From CAZOGW01 sp964579415 (lineage in GTDB: Bacteria; Actinomycetota; Acidimicrobiia; Spongiisociales; UBA5794), in NCBI GenBank assembly GCA_964579415.1, contig CAZOGW010000006.1:1-49866 (forward strand): DNA of 49,866 bases, in the 5' to 3' direction. This document shows, in pieces, positions 26,474-35,352 of the stretch; within the stretch, counting starts at the first letter, position 1; each line of letters opens with the position of its first letter. The translations under genes and the position numbers were made by a program. A model generated the notes under the pieces. The model ran no database searches. It was not told where the DNA came from and saw only the letters and a program-made list of their open reading frames with translations.

Positions 26474-27092
26474 CCCCTCGCCCTGGCCGGGCCGGTACGT
26501 CGCCCTCGAGGGGATCGAGGGCGCCGGAAAATCGACGGTGGCCCGGTTGCTCGCCGGGCACCTGGAGGCGTCGGGACGTCCCGTGGTGCAGGTGCGCGAG
26601 CCGGGTGGGACGCATCTGGGGGAGGGTATCCGCTCCCTGCTGCTCGACGGGGACGACGCCCTCGCCCCCTGGGCGGAGGCGATGTTGTTCGCCGCGGCCC
26701 GGGCGCAACTCGCCCGGGAGGTGGTAGGCCCGGCATTGCGGGCGGGGAGTTGGGTGGTCAGCGATCGCACCGTCTACTCGTCGCTGGCCTACCAGGGGGC
26801 GGGGCGGGGCCTCGGCATCGACCCGGTGCGGCGGGTCAACGCCGCCGGGCTCGCCGGTGTGTGGCCGGATCTGGTGATCCTGCTCCGTATCGATCCCGGG
26901 GAGGGCCTGGCCCGCCAGGAGGTACCCGACCGCATCGGCGGCGAGGGGATGGCGCTCCAGGCCGCCGTGTCCCAGGCGTTCGATACCCTGGCGGCTGAGG
27001 AACCGCAGCGGTTCGCGGTGGTGGACGCCGCCCGGCCGCTGCCGGCAGTCGTCGAGGAGGTCAAGGCCGTGGTCGAGGCGAGATGTTCGTGA
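26466..27092 (+). CDS. tmk: Thymidylate kinase
   Basis: The 208-residue kinase phosphorylates dTMP to dTDP. Motifs are the P-loop ALEGIEGAGKSTVARLL, the substrate segment VREPGGTHLGEGIRSLLL, the DRT/YSSLAYQGAGRGLG region (SDRTVYSSLAYQGAGRG) and a short lid near LARQEVPDRIGGEG. It overlaps the MFS gene upstream by 8 bp and holB downstream by 10 bp; tmk-holB is a widely conserved pair. The ATG lies inside the MFS coding end, so translation is probably coupled. Confidence 0.95.
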   Translation: MIDPSPWPGRYVALEGIEGAGKSTVARLLAGHLEASGRPVVQVREPGGTHLGEGIRSLLLDGDDALAPWAEAMLFAAARAQLAREVVGPALRAGSWVVSDRTVYSSLAYQGAGRGLGIDPVRRVNAAGLAGVWPDLVILLRIDPGEGLARQEVPDRIGGEGMALQAAVSQAFDTLAAEEPQRFAVVDAARPLPAVVEEVKAVVEARCS

Positions 27093-28159
27093 CCGGAACC
27101 GCCACCCCCTTCGCCGGGCTGATCGGCCATTCCGAGGTGACCCGCCTGCTCGCCTCCGAGCTGGAGGCGCCGGCAGGTGCGTACCTGTTCACCGGCCCCT
27201 CGGCGGCGGGCAAGGCCACGGTGGCACGGCGTTTCGCCGCCGCTCTGCTCTGCGGCGGCGACGCCGCCTGTACTCGCCGGGTCATGGAGGGGAACCACCC
27301 CGATCTGATCGCCGTCGAGCCGGAGGGCACCGCCTCGATCACCGTAGACCAGACCCGGCGCATCATCGCCCTGGCTAGCCGGGCGCCCATGGTCGCCGAT
27401 CGTAAGGTGTTCCTTTTCGAGGAGGGCGGATCCATGACCGACGAGGCCGCCAACGCCCTCCTCAAGACCCTGGAGGAGCCGACGGCGACCACCGTGTTCC
27501 TCATCGTCACCGAATCCGAGGACGACCTCCCCGAGACGATCGCCAGCCGCTGCCGCACCGTCGTCTTCGGCCGTGTCTCCGACGAGGAGATCGTCGCCGG
27601 TCTGGTGGCGGCGGGGGTCGCCGGGGAACAGGCGGAGAGCGCGACGCGCATCTCGGGGGGCCGCCCCGGGCTGGCGCTGGCCCTGGCGACCCGGCCCGAG
27701 GTCGCCACCTTCCGCCATACCTGGCTGTCGGTGCCGCTGCGGCTGTCCGGCCAGCCCGGGGACGCCTTCCTCCTCGCCGACGAGGTGATGGCCGCCTCCG
27801 AGCCGCTGCTGAAGGCGCTCAAGGACGGTCAGGCGACCGAGGCGGCGGCAGCGGTGGAGGGAACGGACGCCAAGGCACTCAGGGACCGCCAGGCACGCCA
27901 GCTCAAGCGGGCCACCGCGGCGCTCCACGTCGCCGGGCTCGAGATCCTCGCCGGCTTCTATCGGGACGCCGCCGCCGCCCAGTTCGGTGCGCCGGTGCGG
28001 AACCCGGACATCCCCGCCACCGCCCTCACCAGGGTGCGCCCCGCCGAAGCCGTCGCCAACGCCGGGCGGGTCCTGGAGACCATCGAGGCGCTGGAGGCCA
28101 ACCAGCGGCCGGTGCTGGCGTTCGCCAACCTGTTCGCCGACCTGGGCGCCGATGGGTGA
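27083..28159 (+). CDS. holB: DNA polymerase III delta' subunit
   Basis: The 358-residue AAA+ clamp-loader subunit has GLIGHSEVTRLLASEL at the start, a P-loop-like FTGPSAAGKATVARRFA where the usual Ser/Thr after GK is Ala (delta' is generally not an active ATPase), and the typical NHPDLIAVEP, DQTRRIIALASRAP, KVFLFEEGGSMTDEAANALLK and TLEEPTATTVFLIVT. The SRC motif ASRCRTVVF follows. One Cys pair is visible (LLCGGDAACTRR), a reduced zinc module. It overlaps tmk and the downstream acyltransferase gene. Confidence 0.93.
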   Translation: MFVTGTATPFAGLIGHSEVTRLLASELEAPAGAYLFTGPSAAGKATVARRFAAALLCGGDAACTRRVMEGNHPDLIAVEPEGTASITVDQTRRIIALASRAPMVADRKVFLFEEGGSMTDEAANALLKTLEEPTATTVFLIVTESEDDLPETIASRCRTVVFGRVSDEEIVAGLVAAGVAGEQAESATRISGGRPGLALALATRPEVATFRHTWLSVPLRLSGQPGDAFLLADEVMAASEPLLKALKDGQATEAAAAVEGTDAKALRDRQARQLKRATAALHVAGLEILAGFYRDAAAAQFGAPVRNPDIPATALTRVRPAEAVANAGRVLETIEALEANQRPVLAFANLFADLGADG

Positions 28160-28811
28160 CGCCGCCCCGCAGCGGGGGGCACGACTGTTCGTGTCGACCA
28201 TGCGGGCACCGACGCGGTTGCTGGCCCGCGGCTGGTGGGATCTTCACATCGAGGGAAGCGCCAACCTCCCCGACCCGCCCTTCGTGCTGGCGGCCAACCA
28301 CTTCTCGTTCGCCGACCCGGTGCTGGCGACCGTGGTGCTCGGCTACAACATCCGCTACCTGGCCCTCTCCGACCTCTTCGGCGTCAACGCCGCGGTGGAC
28401 GGTCTGGTGAGGTTCTTCGGCGGCATCCCCACCCCACGCGACCGGGTGCCGGTGGGGGCGGTCCGGGCCGCCCTCGCCGAGCTGGAGGCGGGCCGGGCCG
28501 TGGGGCTGTTCCCCGAGGGTCGCCGGGTGGAGCGGTGGGGTGAGACGGCGCCCAGACGAGGCGCCGCCTGGCTGGCGCTGCGTGCCGGTGTCCCGCTGGT
28601 GCCCATGGCCATCGTCGGCTCCGACGGCACCCTCGGCGTGGTGGAGCGCCGCTTCCGCCGCACCGCGGTGGGTATCTGGGTGGAACCGCCGCTCGACCCG
28701 GCCCACCATGCCGGGGAAGTCGACCCTGTCGGATCGCTCACCGAGGCGTGGCGGGAAGTGCTCGCCCGGCGCCTCGACCACTGGGACCTGCCGGAGTCAG
28801 CAGGCGGCTGA
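28152..28811 (+). CDS. 1-acyl-glycerol-3-phosphate acyltransferase-like protein
   Basis: The 219-residue protein has the PlsC acceptor motif AANHFSFADP (NHxxxxD), a central GGIPTPRDRVPVG, and LFPEGRRVERWGETAPRRGAAWLALRAG containing the FPEG block. It likely acylates lysophosphatidate or a related acceptor at the membrane. The ATG overlaps the holB stop by 8 bp. The 3' end is convergent with the CHAT gene, with 7 bp between the stop codons inside a small palindrome. Confidence 0.88.
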   Translation: MGDAAPQRGARLFVSTMRAPTRLLARGWWDLHIEGSANLPDPPFVLAANHFSFADPVLATVVLGYNIRYLALSDLFGVNAAVDGLVRFFGGIPTPRDRVPVGAVRAALAELEAGRAVGLFPEGRRVERWGETAPRRGAAWLALRAGVPLVPMAIVGSDGTLGVVERRFRRTAVGIWVEPPLDPAHHAGEVDPVGSLTEAWREVLARRLDHWDLPESAGG

Positions 28812-28825
28812 TCGAGGGTCAGCCG
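28805..28825. terminator. Possible bidirectional terminator between convergent stops
   Basis: CGGCTGA (28805-28811) and TCAGCCG (28819-28825) form a 7-bp inverted repeat with a 7-nt loop, and each arm contains one of the two convergent stop codons. It is symmetrical but lacks T-tracts. Confidence 0.4.
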
Positions 28826-31257
28826 GCGTCCGCCGCCTCGGCGTCGTCGCTGGTCAGGTCGTGGACGGCCCTCCAGGCGCCGACGAGGACGAGAGCGACC
28901 CCGATGAGCGAGACATAGTCACCCAGCGGTCCCATTCCGTCGCTGGACGCGGCCAGCACGTCGACGATGGAGACGGCGGCGAGGCCGGCGGCCAACCCTG
29001 CGGCGGCGCCAACGGCGCCCGCCGGCCAGGTGAAGCGGGCCAGCGCCGGGAGCACGAGCATCAGGGTCGCTATTGCCACCCAGGGGAACAGCAGCGCCAT
29101 CCTTGAGCCGGAGAAGTGGTCGGCGATCTCGGTCAGCGACCAGTAGGAGCCGTCGATGGAGGCGGTGGGCAGCGACAGCGCGAACAGGACGACACACGTG
29201 CCCGGAACCGCCCAGGGCCAGAACCGGTTGAGGTCGGCACTGGTGCGGTCGTCGGCCGCCATCTCCAGCAGCCGGCCTCCGAGGATCAGCGGGAGCGGAA
29301 GGATCAGCAGGGCGAACGGGCCTGCTCCGGTGTCGATAACCGTGGCGTCGAACCACGCCGTGTCCAGGATCGACAGCACGGCGTAGATGCCCAGGCCGAG
29401 CAGCGCTCCGCCGACGGCGGCGCCCCGTGGCTTGGCCAGCGCGGTGGCGGCGACCACTGCCGCTGCGGCCGCGACGAGGAGCAGGTCGAGAACAATCTCG
29501 ACCGGGTAGGCCATCCGCGCGATCCACCACCAGGGAGCGATGACGGTCAGCAGAGCTCCCACCAGAGCCATGAGGGCTCCGAGCTTGTGACGGTCCGGTG
29601 GACGTCGCTCGCCGTTGCCCGGTAGGGCCACCTCGGCGGGCTCGGGTGTACCGACCGTTTCGCCGCTCGTCGTAGGCGCCCCGGCGCCGGCCGCCCCCGT
29701 CACATCTTCGGCGATGGCGACCGGTGCCGCCGCGCTCTCGGCGGCGACGGGTTCCAGGGCCGGCTCTTCGGGATCGGGCTCCGCATCCTTCTCGGCGACC
29801 GGTGGTTCCGGGGCCGTTTCTTCAGGCTGCGGTACTCCAATGTCGGCGGCATCGGGTTCCGGGGCCGGCTCCGCGGCGGCGGGAGACCCGGTGCCTGTGG
29901 CCTCTGCGGGAGGTGATGGTGGCTCGGCGTCGGCAGGGGCGACGACGTGCCCGGGGAGGGTGTCGAGATCGTCGCCTTCGGGGGGCTCTGCGGTGGTGCG
30001 AGGTTCGGTCGACTGCCACGCCGGGATATCGGGGGTCACGTCTGCCTGGTCGGGTGGCGGTGTAACGGGAGCGGGAACGTCCGCCTCGGCGTCGGGTCGC
30101 CTCGTCGCCGGTGTCACCGCGGGCTCGGGGCGGGCGATGCGGAAGATGCGACCGTTGGGTGACCGGGTGTACAGGACCGGGGTGGCCCACTCCAGGTCGT
30201 TGCCGGTGGCGAAGATGGCCTTGCGGGCCTCCGACAGCGCCGAGTCCACCGCGTAGCCGTCGGCCAGCGCGCTGTACAGCTCGTGGGAGAAGACCACCGC
30301 GGCGTGGTCGGTGATCTCGAACTGCATGGCGATCACGGCGGGGATGGCCTGCTGGACCAGGCTCTGCGCCGTCCCGGCGAACGGGTCGAGCGGCGAGCTG
30401 CGGGCTCCCTCACAAGAGTTGAGGACGGCCAGCCGCAACGATTTGTGGTCGTGGAGGAGCATCCCCAGGTCCTGGCCGCTCACCGTCCGGGACCGTCCTT
30501 CGACGTCCTCGAGCAGCAGCACCCCCTCATCGGTCCGCTCGTCGTAGCCGCCGTGGCCGATGAAGTGGAACACGTGATACCGCCCTCGGCGGAGGTGTCG
30601 CTGCAGGTCCGCCAGGGTCGCCCGCTCCAGCCGGGTCAGCGAGACCAGCCCGTCATCGACGAGGTCGGCCATGTTGTCGTTGAGCTTGGCCCACTCGCCG
30701 GCGCTGTCGAGATGGGCCCTGTCCGCCGGGCTCGAGATCATGACCAGGACATTGATGGGCGGCCGGACCTGCAGCGGCCGGACCGGCTCAGGCAGGTCGA
30801 GATAGCGCACGACGGGCGTGTCGACCGAAAGGCTGAGGAACCGGTTGGCGGAGACGTTGTAGAGGTACTCCCAGGGGACGTTGGTCAGCTCGGGCACGTC
30901 CGAGAGGCGCAGGCGGATGCGCAGCCCCATGCCGCGCCGGCGGGCCTGGTCGAGGCTGCGGACCAGCGCCGGCTGTATGCGCTCGTCGAAGAGGGTCCCG
31001 AAGAGCCGGCTGCCGAACGCCTTCACCTCGGACATCTCGGTGGTCTCCAGGCGGCGCACCTGGCGCCGCATGCCGCCGAGCGAGATGCCGATGCGAAGGA
31101 TGAAGTTCTCCAGCTCCATCGGGCTGAAGGGGAGATCGACGGTCGACGACGCCTGGCCGCCCGGGGAGTCGAGAACCCGGACGCGGTACGAGGATCCTTC
31201 CCGATCGATGAGCATGTCGAAGTCGAGATAGCCGGCGGGCACGGCGATATCTCCCAT
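28819..31257 (-). CDS. CHAT-domain (caspase-like) protease with C-terminal polytopic membrane domain
   Basis: The 812-residue protein has three parts. Residues 1 to about 360 form a CHAT protease: a beta-rich start (LDFDMLIDREGSSYRVRVLDS is the pattern of actinobacterial CHAT proteins), VPWEYLYN, the catalytic His in FHFIGHGGYD (about His235) and the catalytic Cys in LAVLNSCEGARSS (about Cys282). Residues 375-560 are a Pro/Glu/Ala-rich disordered linker. Residues 565-795 contain about seven hydrophobic helices. So a cytoplasmic protease is tethered to the membrane by a long linker. Targets are unknown; CHAT proteases elsewhere cleave partner proteins in programmed death or defence. A GTG at 31272 is an alternative start. 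The surface-protein gene lies 172 bp upstream on the same strand. Confidence 0.85.
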   Translation of the reverse strand: MGDIAVPAGYLDFDMLIDREGSSYRVRVLDSPGGQASSTVDLPFSPMELENFILRIGISLGGMRRQVRRLETTEMSEVKAFGSRLFGTLFDERIQPALVRSLDQARRRGMGLRIRLRLSDVPELTNVPWEYLYNVSANRFLSLSVDTPVVRYLDLPEPVRPLQVRPPINVLVMISSPADRAHLDSAGEWAKLNDNMADLVDDGLVSLTRLERATLADLQRHLRRGRYHVFHFIGHGGYDERTDEGVLLLEDVEGRSRTVSGQDLGMLLHDHKSLRLAVLNSCEGARSSPLDPFAGTAQSLVQQAIPAVIAMQFEITDHAAVVFSHELYSALADGYAVDSALSEARKAIFATGNDLEWATPVLYTRSPNGRIFRIARPEPAVTPATRRPDAEADVPAPVTPPPDQADVTPDIPAWQSTEPRTTAEPPEGDDLDTLPGHVVAPADAEPPSPPAEATGTGSPAAAEPAPEPDAADIGVPQPEETAPEPPVAEKDAEPDPEEPALEPVAAESAAAPVAIAEDVTGAAGAGAPTTSGETVGTPEPAEVALPGNGERRPPDRHKLGALMALVGALLTVIAPWWWIARMAYPVEIVLDLLLVAAAAAVVAATALAKPRGAAVGGALLGLGIYAVLSILDTAWFDATVIDTGAGPFALLILPLPLILGGRLLEMAADDRTSADLNRFWPWAVPGTCVVLFALSLPTASIDGSYWSLTEIADHFSGSRMALLFPWVAIATLMLVLPALARFTWPAGAVGAAAGLAAGLAAVSIVDVLAASSDGMGPLGDYVSLIGVALVLVGAWRAVHDLTSDDAEAADAG

Positions 31258-31429
31258 CGCTCGGCCTGTCACATCCCGGCGGTAGGCGGACTTGTCAGGG
31301 ACCGCGCCGGGGTCGCTCCCAGGTTACCGGATACGCTTCGCCGGCCGCGGATACGCAGGATCTTCTTGGCACAGATGTTCCGGATCACTCAACCGGTCTC
31401 GTCCCGCAGCCGGATGTCAGGGGCCGGCG

Positions 31430-34400
31430 TCAGTCGCCCGGTGACGTCCGCTGCCGCCGCTTCCTGACGAGTTGCACCAGTGCCGCCCCCATGAGCAGCA
31501 GGGTGATTCCCAGCCAGGTGAGCCGCTCGGCCGGGGCGCCGGTGGCGGGGAGCTGGATGGAGACGTCGGCGTCGTCGGAGTCGTCGACGGTGGTCCCGTC
31601 GGGTGACTCACCCTCCACCACGGCGACGTTGGTGAATGACTGCGTCACCGTGACCGTGCAGGTGTAGGTGATCGATTCCCCCGGCTGCAGCGTCCCGATG
31701 TCACGGTCGCAGGAGGGACTCTCGGCGTCGGTGACCGCCACTCCGGTGAGCACGGTGTCGCCGGTGTTGGTGACCACGATGGTGAAGGTGTGGGTGTCCC
31801 CGGATGCCAGCACGACGCCGTCGTCGGGGGACTTGTCGATCTCGATGCCCGGCTCCAGCTGCTCTACGCCCAGGTAGTGCGACGGGTCGGTGTCGGTGAC
31901 GTCGCTCTCCATCTCGTCGAGGCCCACCACGGTGCCGACGTTGGCGTACTGACCCGGCTCGGCGGTCCCTGTCGCCCGGTACAGCCAGGTCTCGCCGACG
32001 TCGAGCACCGCGTCGCCGTCGCTGTCGCCGCTGACGTACTCGGGGACCACGCCGTCGTGGTCGTCGGTGACCTCGACGTTCTTGACCGCCAGGTCGACCG
32101 GGCTGACCTCGTAGGTCCACTCCACCTCGCTGCCGACCACGATCTCGGGACCGGTCTCCTCGTTGGCGTCCTCCCCGTTGGTGCGCTTCACGATCTCGAT
32201 GCCGCCCTCGACACCCCGGTAGTGGGCCGGATCGGTGTCGGTGACGGTGGCCCCGGCGATGTCGGTCGCCGTCACGGTGCCGACGTTGGCGTGCGGTCCG
32301 ACCTCGGCGGTTCGCGTGACCCGGCAGGTCATCGAGGCGCCGGCCGCCAGGGTGGTGTCCGGGCACGAGATGTCGCCGAGCTGGTCGTCGGTGAGGGCGA
32401 CGGCGGAGAGGGCCTCGTTACCGGTGTTGGTGACGACATAGGCCCATGCCGCCTCGCCGCCGACGCGGACCAGCGCCGCCTCGGCCGGTGTGTTGGCGTC
32501 GAACCCGTTGACGTACTTGACCAGAGCGATGCTGCCGTCGGTGCCGAAGTAGTGGGACGGGTCCAGGCTGTGGACCGGACCGCTCACCACACCGGTGCCG
32601 CTGGCCAGGGACAGGTTGGTGTACTGGTCGGATTGGGCGGTCCCGGTCGCCATGTACTGCCAGGTCTCGCCCGGTTCCAACTGGTTGTTCTGGTTGGTGT
32701 CGCCCACGTTGAAGCCGCCGGACTCCACCGGGCTCGGGGTCACTTCGGCGTCACTGTCGTAGACCACGACGTCCTGGAGCGGGTCGGTGCCCGTCGTGGT
32801 GACTTCGTAGGTCCACGTCACCGTGTCGCCGATGGGGATGAACGGCCCCGGCGGGCTGTCGGCGGGCTCGCCGTTGGTGGCCTTGACGACGGTGATCTCA
32901 GGCGACACGCCGAGGTAGTGAGCCGGATCCTCGTCGGACACCGAGTCCCCGGACGGAGCAGTGGCCGAGGCGGTGGCGTCGTTGCGCTGCTGCCCCTCGG
33001 CGGCGACGCCGGTGGCGAAGCAGCGGACGGTGCCGCCGACCCTGATGACCGCGATCCGCGGGCAGCGCAAGGCGTCGAGTTGGGTGTCCTCGATGGTCCA
33101 GCCGAAGAGGGGGACGTTGCCGGTGTTGGTCACCGCGAAGGTCCAGAAGACCGGGTTGCCGGTGGCGACCACCGGGCCTGTGGGCGTGTCGGCGTCGTCA
33201 CCGTTGACGTGCTTCTCCAGATCGAGGGCGATGATCTCCCCGAAGTAGTGGGCCGGGTCGGAGTCGAAGAGCTGGCTGTCGCCGACCACGTCGGTGGCGG
33301 AGACCGTCCCCACGTTGTCGTTGGGACCGTCCGCCGCCGCCTCGGTAGGCCCGGCGCAGGTCACCGTCTCGCCGGGGGGGATGACGTCGCCGGGATCGAG
33401 CCCGCAGTCGATGGGACCGAGCACGCTGTCGGTCAGCTCGACGTTGTCGACGCCCACGGTGCCGGTGTTGGTGATCTCGTACTCCCAGGTGACGTCCTCC
33501 CCTGAGGGGATGAACAGCCCCGGGGCGTGGTCGGCGTCCTCCCGCTCACCGGTCGACACCCGGATGACGTACTTCTCCAGGCCGATGCCGGGGACGGCGC
33601 CGATGTAGTGCGAGGGATCCGTCGCCTCGACCTCCACGCCGAGGGCGGAGTTGGTGCCGACGACGGTTCCCATGTTGGCGTACTCGCCGGGGGCGGCGGT
33701 GCCCGTGGCGGAACAGATCGTCTCCCGTCCAGGCGCCAGGCTGCTGCTCGGACAGCTGATCGCTCCGAGCTGGTCGTCGGTGACGACGATGTCGAGTGTC
33801 ACGTTGCCGGTGTTGCTCACCAGGTAGGTCCACTCGATGTCCGAGCCGACCGTGATGTAGGGGACGTCCGGGTCGGGGGGCGGATTGTCGGCGTCGAATC
33901 CGTTGGTGTACTTCTTGATGGCTATCCCGGGATCGGGCAGGGCGCGGTTCACCAGCACGCAGGTGACGATGGACTCCAGCAGGACATCGACGGTGAACGT
34001 CCCGTCGCCAACGTCGCGCAGATCCAAAGGCTGGTCGTCGGGCTCGTCGGGGGTGCGGTAGACACATTCGGTGGCATCGGTGTCGTTGACGTAGCCCGCC
34101 GGGGGTGTCTCCTCGGTCACCACCACCGTCGAGGTCACCTCGTCGTTGGGGAGCCACTGGAAGCCGGCGAACCCGGCGCGGTCGGTGGGGACCGTGGCCG
34201 AATCGCCGGACACCCCGATGGGGAGCACCCAGCTGAAGCCGCCGGGAGCGGTGACATCGGCCTCGATGCTCCAGCCCTCTCCGGGCATCAGGTCGTCGGT
34301 GTCGGGGTCGGGCGTTTCGTCCACCAGTTTCTCCACGGTCAACGACGGGGCACACAGGGCGAAGGCGGCCTCGCGCAGGGCGTCCTCGAGCTCGTCGAAC

Positions 34401-35215
34401 TGGGGCACCCGGTAGATGTCGTCGGTGGTGATGTCGAAGTCGCCGGTGCCGTTGTAGATCTTGGGGCCCGACACCCGCACCAGCCGGTTGAGGGACTGCT
34501 GGTTGTCGAGAGCCGACCCCACGGCAATGGCGAGCACCTTGGACTGGGTCAGCTTGAAGGCGTTGGCGTTGGCGATGGCCGGCGTGGCGGCGGCATCGGT
34601 GCCAGCCGCCCCCGAGGTGTAGGTCTGGTTGCGGGCCAGGGGCACCACCAGCTCGTAGGGGTTCTGCGCCGGGTTGGGGTTGCCCGGGTCGAAGGGGACC
34701 CGGGTGGTGTCGATGATCGTGTTGGGGTCGCCGTCGGTGATGAACACCACCAGGTGGGACTGGTCGGGGGAGGGCCGTGGGGCGAAGAACCGGCCGACCC
34801 GGAAGCCGTCCTCCCAGTTGGTGTAGTTGTTGTCCTGCGGGGCGTACCCGGCGATGTAGGGGTCGAAGACGTCATCGATGGTCTGGTTGGTCACCGTGGT
34901 GTAGGTCTCCACCGGGATGTCGGCGACGGTGCTGAAGTCGACCACCGCCATGCGCGATCCGGTGTTCTGCAGCGCCCGGGTGAACGACCGGAAGGCCCTA
35001 CGCACGTCGTCGGTGGCGCGCGACGACTCGATGGACCACGACTCGTCGAGGATCACCAGGATGTCGAGGCCGCACTTGCGCTCCAGCGTGGGATTGGGGA
35101 GCGGCACGGCGCTCTCGCCGGGAGCGGCGTCGACGCGCGGGGCGGGCAGGGCGACGACGGCCATCAGGGCGGCAACCGCGATCCCCAGGCCCAAAATGCG
35201 ATGCAACGTCCGCAT
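31430..35215 (-). CDS. LPATG-anchored surface protein with vWA domain and DUF11-like repeats
   Basis: The 1261-residue protein has a signal peptide (cleavage near VDAAPGE, residue 31), a von Willebrand A domain with a MIDAS (ILDESWSIESS, about residue 55; VVFITDGDPNT), then a stretch resembling a SpaA/DUF11 spacer. Six repeats of about 95-110 residues follow, each beginning like IAIKKYTNGFDAD or IEIVKRTNGEDAN and ending DPSHY or DPAHY plus G, and a seventh, shorter DUF11 repeat. The C-terminus is LPATGAPAERL, a hydrophobic helix and KRRQR: a sortase LPxTG sorting signal. GGAGGGA precedes the ATG. It should be a wall-anchored stalk carrying a metal-dependent adhesive tip. No sortase gene is in the window. 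Confidence 0.9.
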   Translation of the reverse strand: MRTLHRILGLGIAVAALMAVVALPAPRVDAAPGESAVPLPNPTLERKCGLDILVILDESWSIESSRATDDVRRAFRSFTRALQNTGSRMAVVDFSTVADIPVETYTTVTNQTIDDVFDPYIAGYAPQDNNYTNWEDGFRVGRFFAPRPSPDQSHLVVFITDGDPNTIIDTTRVPFDPGNPNPAQNPYELVVPLARNQTYTSGAAGTDAAATPAIANANAFKLTQSKVLAIAVGSALDNQQSLNRLVRVSGPKIYNGTGDFDITTDDIYRVPQFDELEDALREAAFALCAPSLTVEKLVDETPDPDTDDLMPGEGWSIEADVTAPGGFSWVLPIGVSGDSATVPTDRAGFAGFQWLPNDEVTSTVVVTEETPPAGYVNDTDATECVYRTPDEPDDQPLDLRDVGDGTFTVDVLLESIVTCVLVNRALPDPGIAIKKYTNGFDADNPPPDPDVPYITVGSDIEWTYLVSNTGNVTLDIVVTDDQLGAISCPSSSLAPGRETICSATGTAAPGEYANMGTVVGTNSALGVEVEATDPSHYIGAVPGIGLEKYVIRVSTGEREDADHAPGLFIPSGEDVTWEYEITNTGTVGVDNVELTDSVLGPIDCGLDPGDVIPPGETVTCAGPTEAAADGPNDNVGTVSATDVVGDSQLFDSDPAHYFGEIIALDLEKHVNGDDADTPTGPVVATGNPVFWTFAVTNTGNVPLFGWTIEDTQLDALRCPRIAVIRVGGTVRCFATGVAAEGQQRNDATASATAPSGDSVSDEDPAHYLGVSPEITVVKATNGEPADSPPGPFIPIGDTVTWTYEVTTTGTDPLQDVVVYDSDAEVTPSPVESGGFNVGDTNQNNQLEPGETWQYMATGTAQSDQYTNLSLASGTGVVSGPVHSLDPSHYFGTDGSIALVKYVNGFDANTPAEAALVRVGGEAAWAYVVTNTGNEALSAVALTDDQLGDISCPDTTLAAGASMTCRVTRTAEVGPHANVGTVTATDIAGATVTDTDPAHYRGVEGGIEIVKRTNGEDANEETGPEIVVGSEVEWTYEVSPVDLAVKNVEVTDDHDGVVPEYVSGDSDGDAVLDVGETWLYRATGTAEPGQYANVGTVVGLDEMESDVTDTDPSHYLGVEQLEPGIEIDKSPDDGVVLASGDTHTFTIVVTNTGDTVLTGVAVTDAESPSCDRDIGTLQPGESITYTCTVTVTQSFTNVAVVEGESPDGTTVDDSDDADVSIQLPATGAPAERLTWLGITLLLMGAALVQLVRKRRQRTSPGD

Positions 35216-35352
35216 CCCAACTCCCTCCGACGACGGTAACCCCGCCTGTCAACGCTACTTAACCACACGTGGGCCGCCCGTGCCGCGGTTGGCGTCGGGG
35301 TGGCACAGTGATGGCCGGGCACTACCGTTGCCCCGTCCCACCAGGAGATAGC

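Noticed and set aside
31790..35239. Long plus-strand frames opposite the surface protein
   Set aside because: The minus strand has signal peptide, vWA, repeats and an LPATG signal in one frame; plus-strand frames are Val/Gly/Asp-rich shadows.
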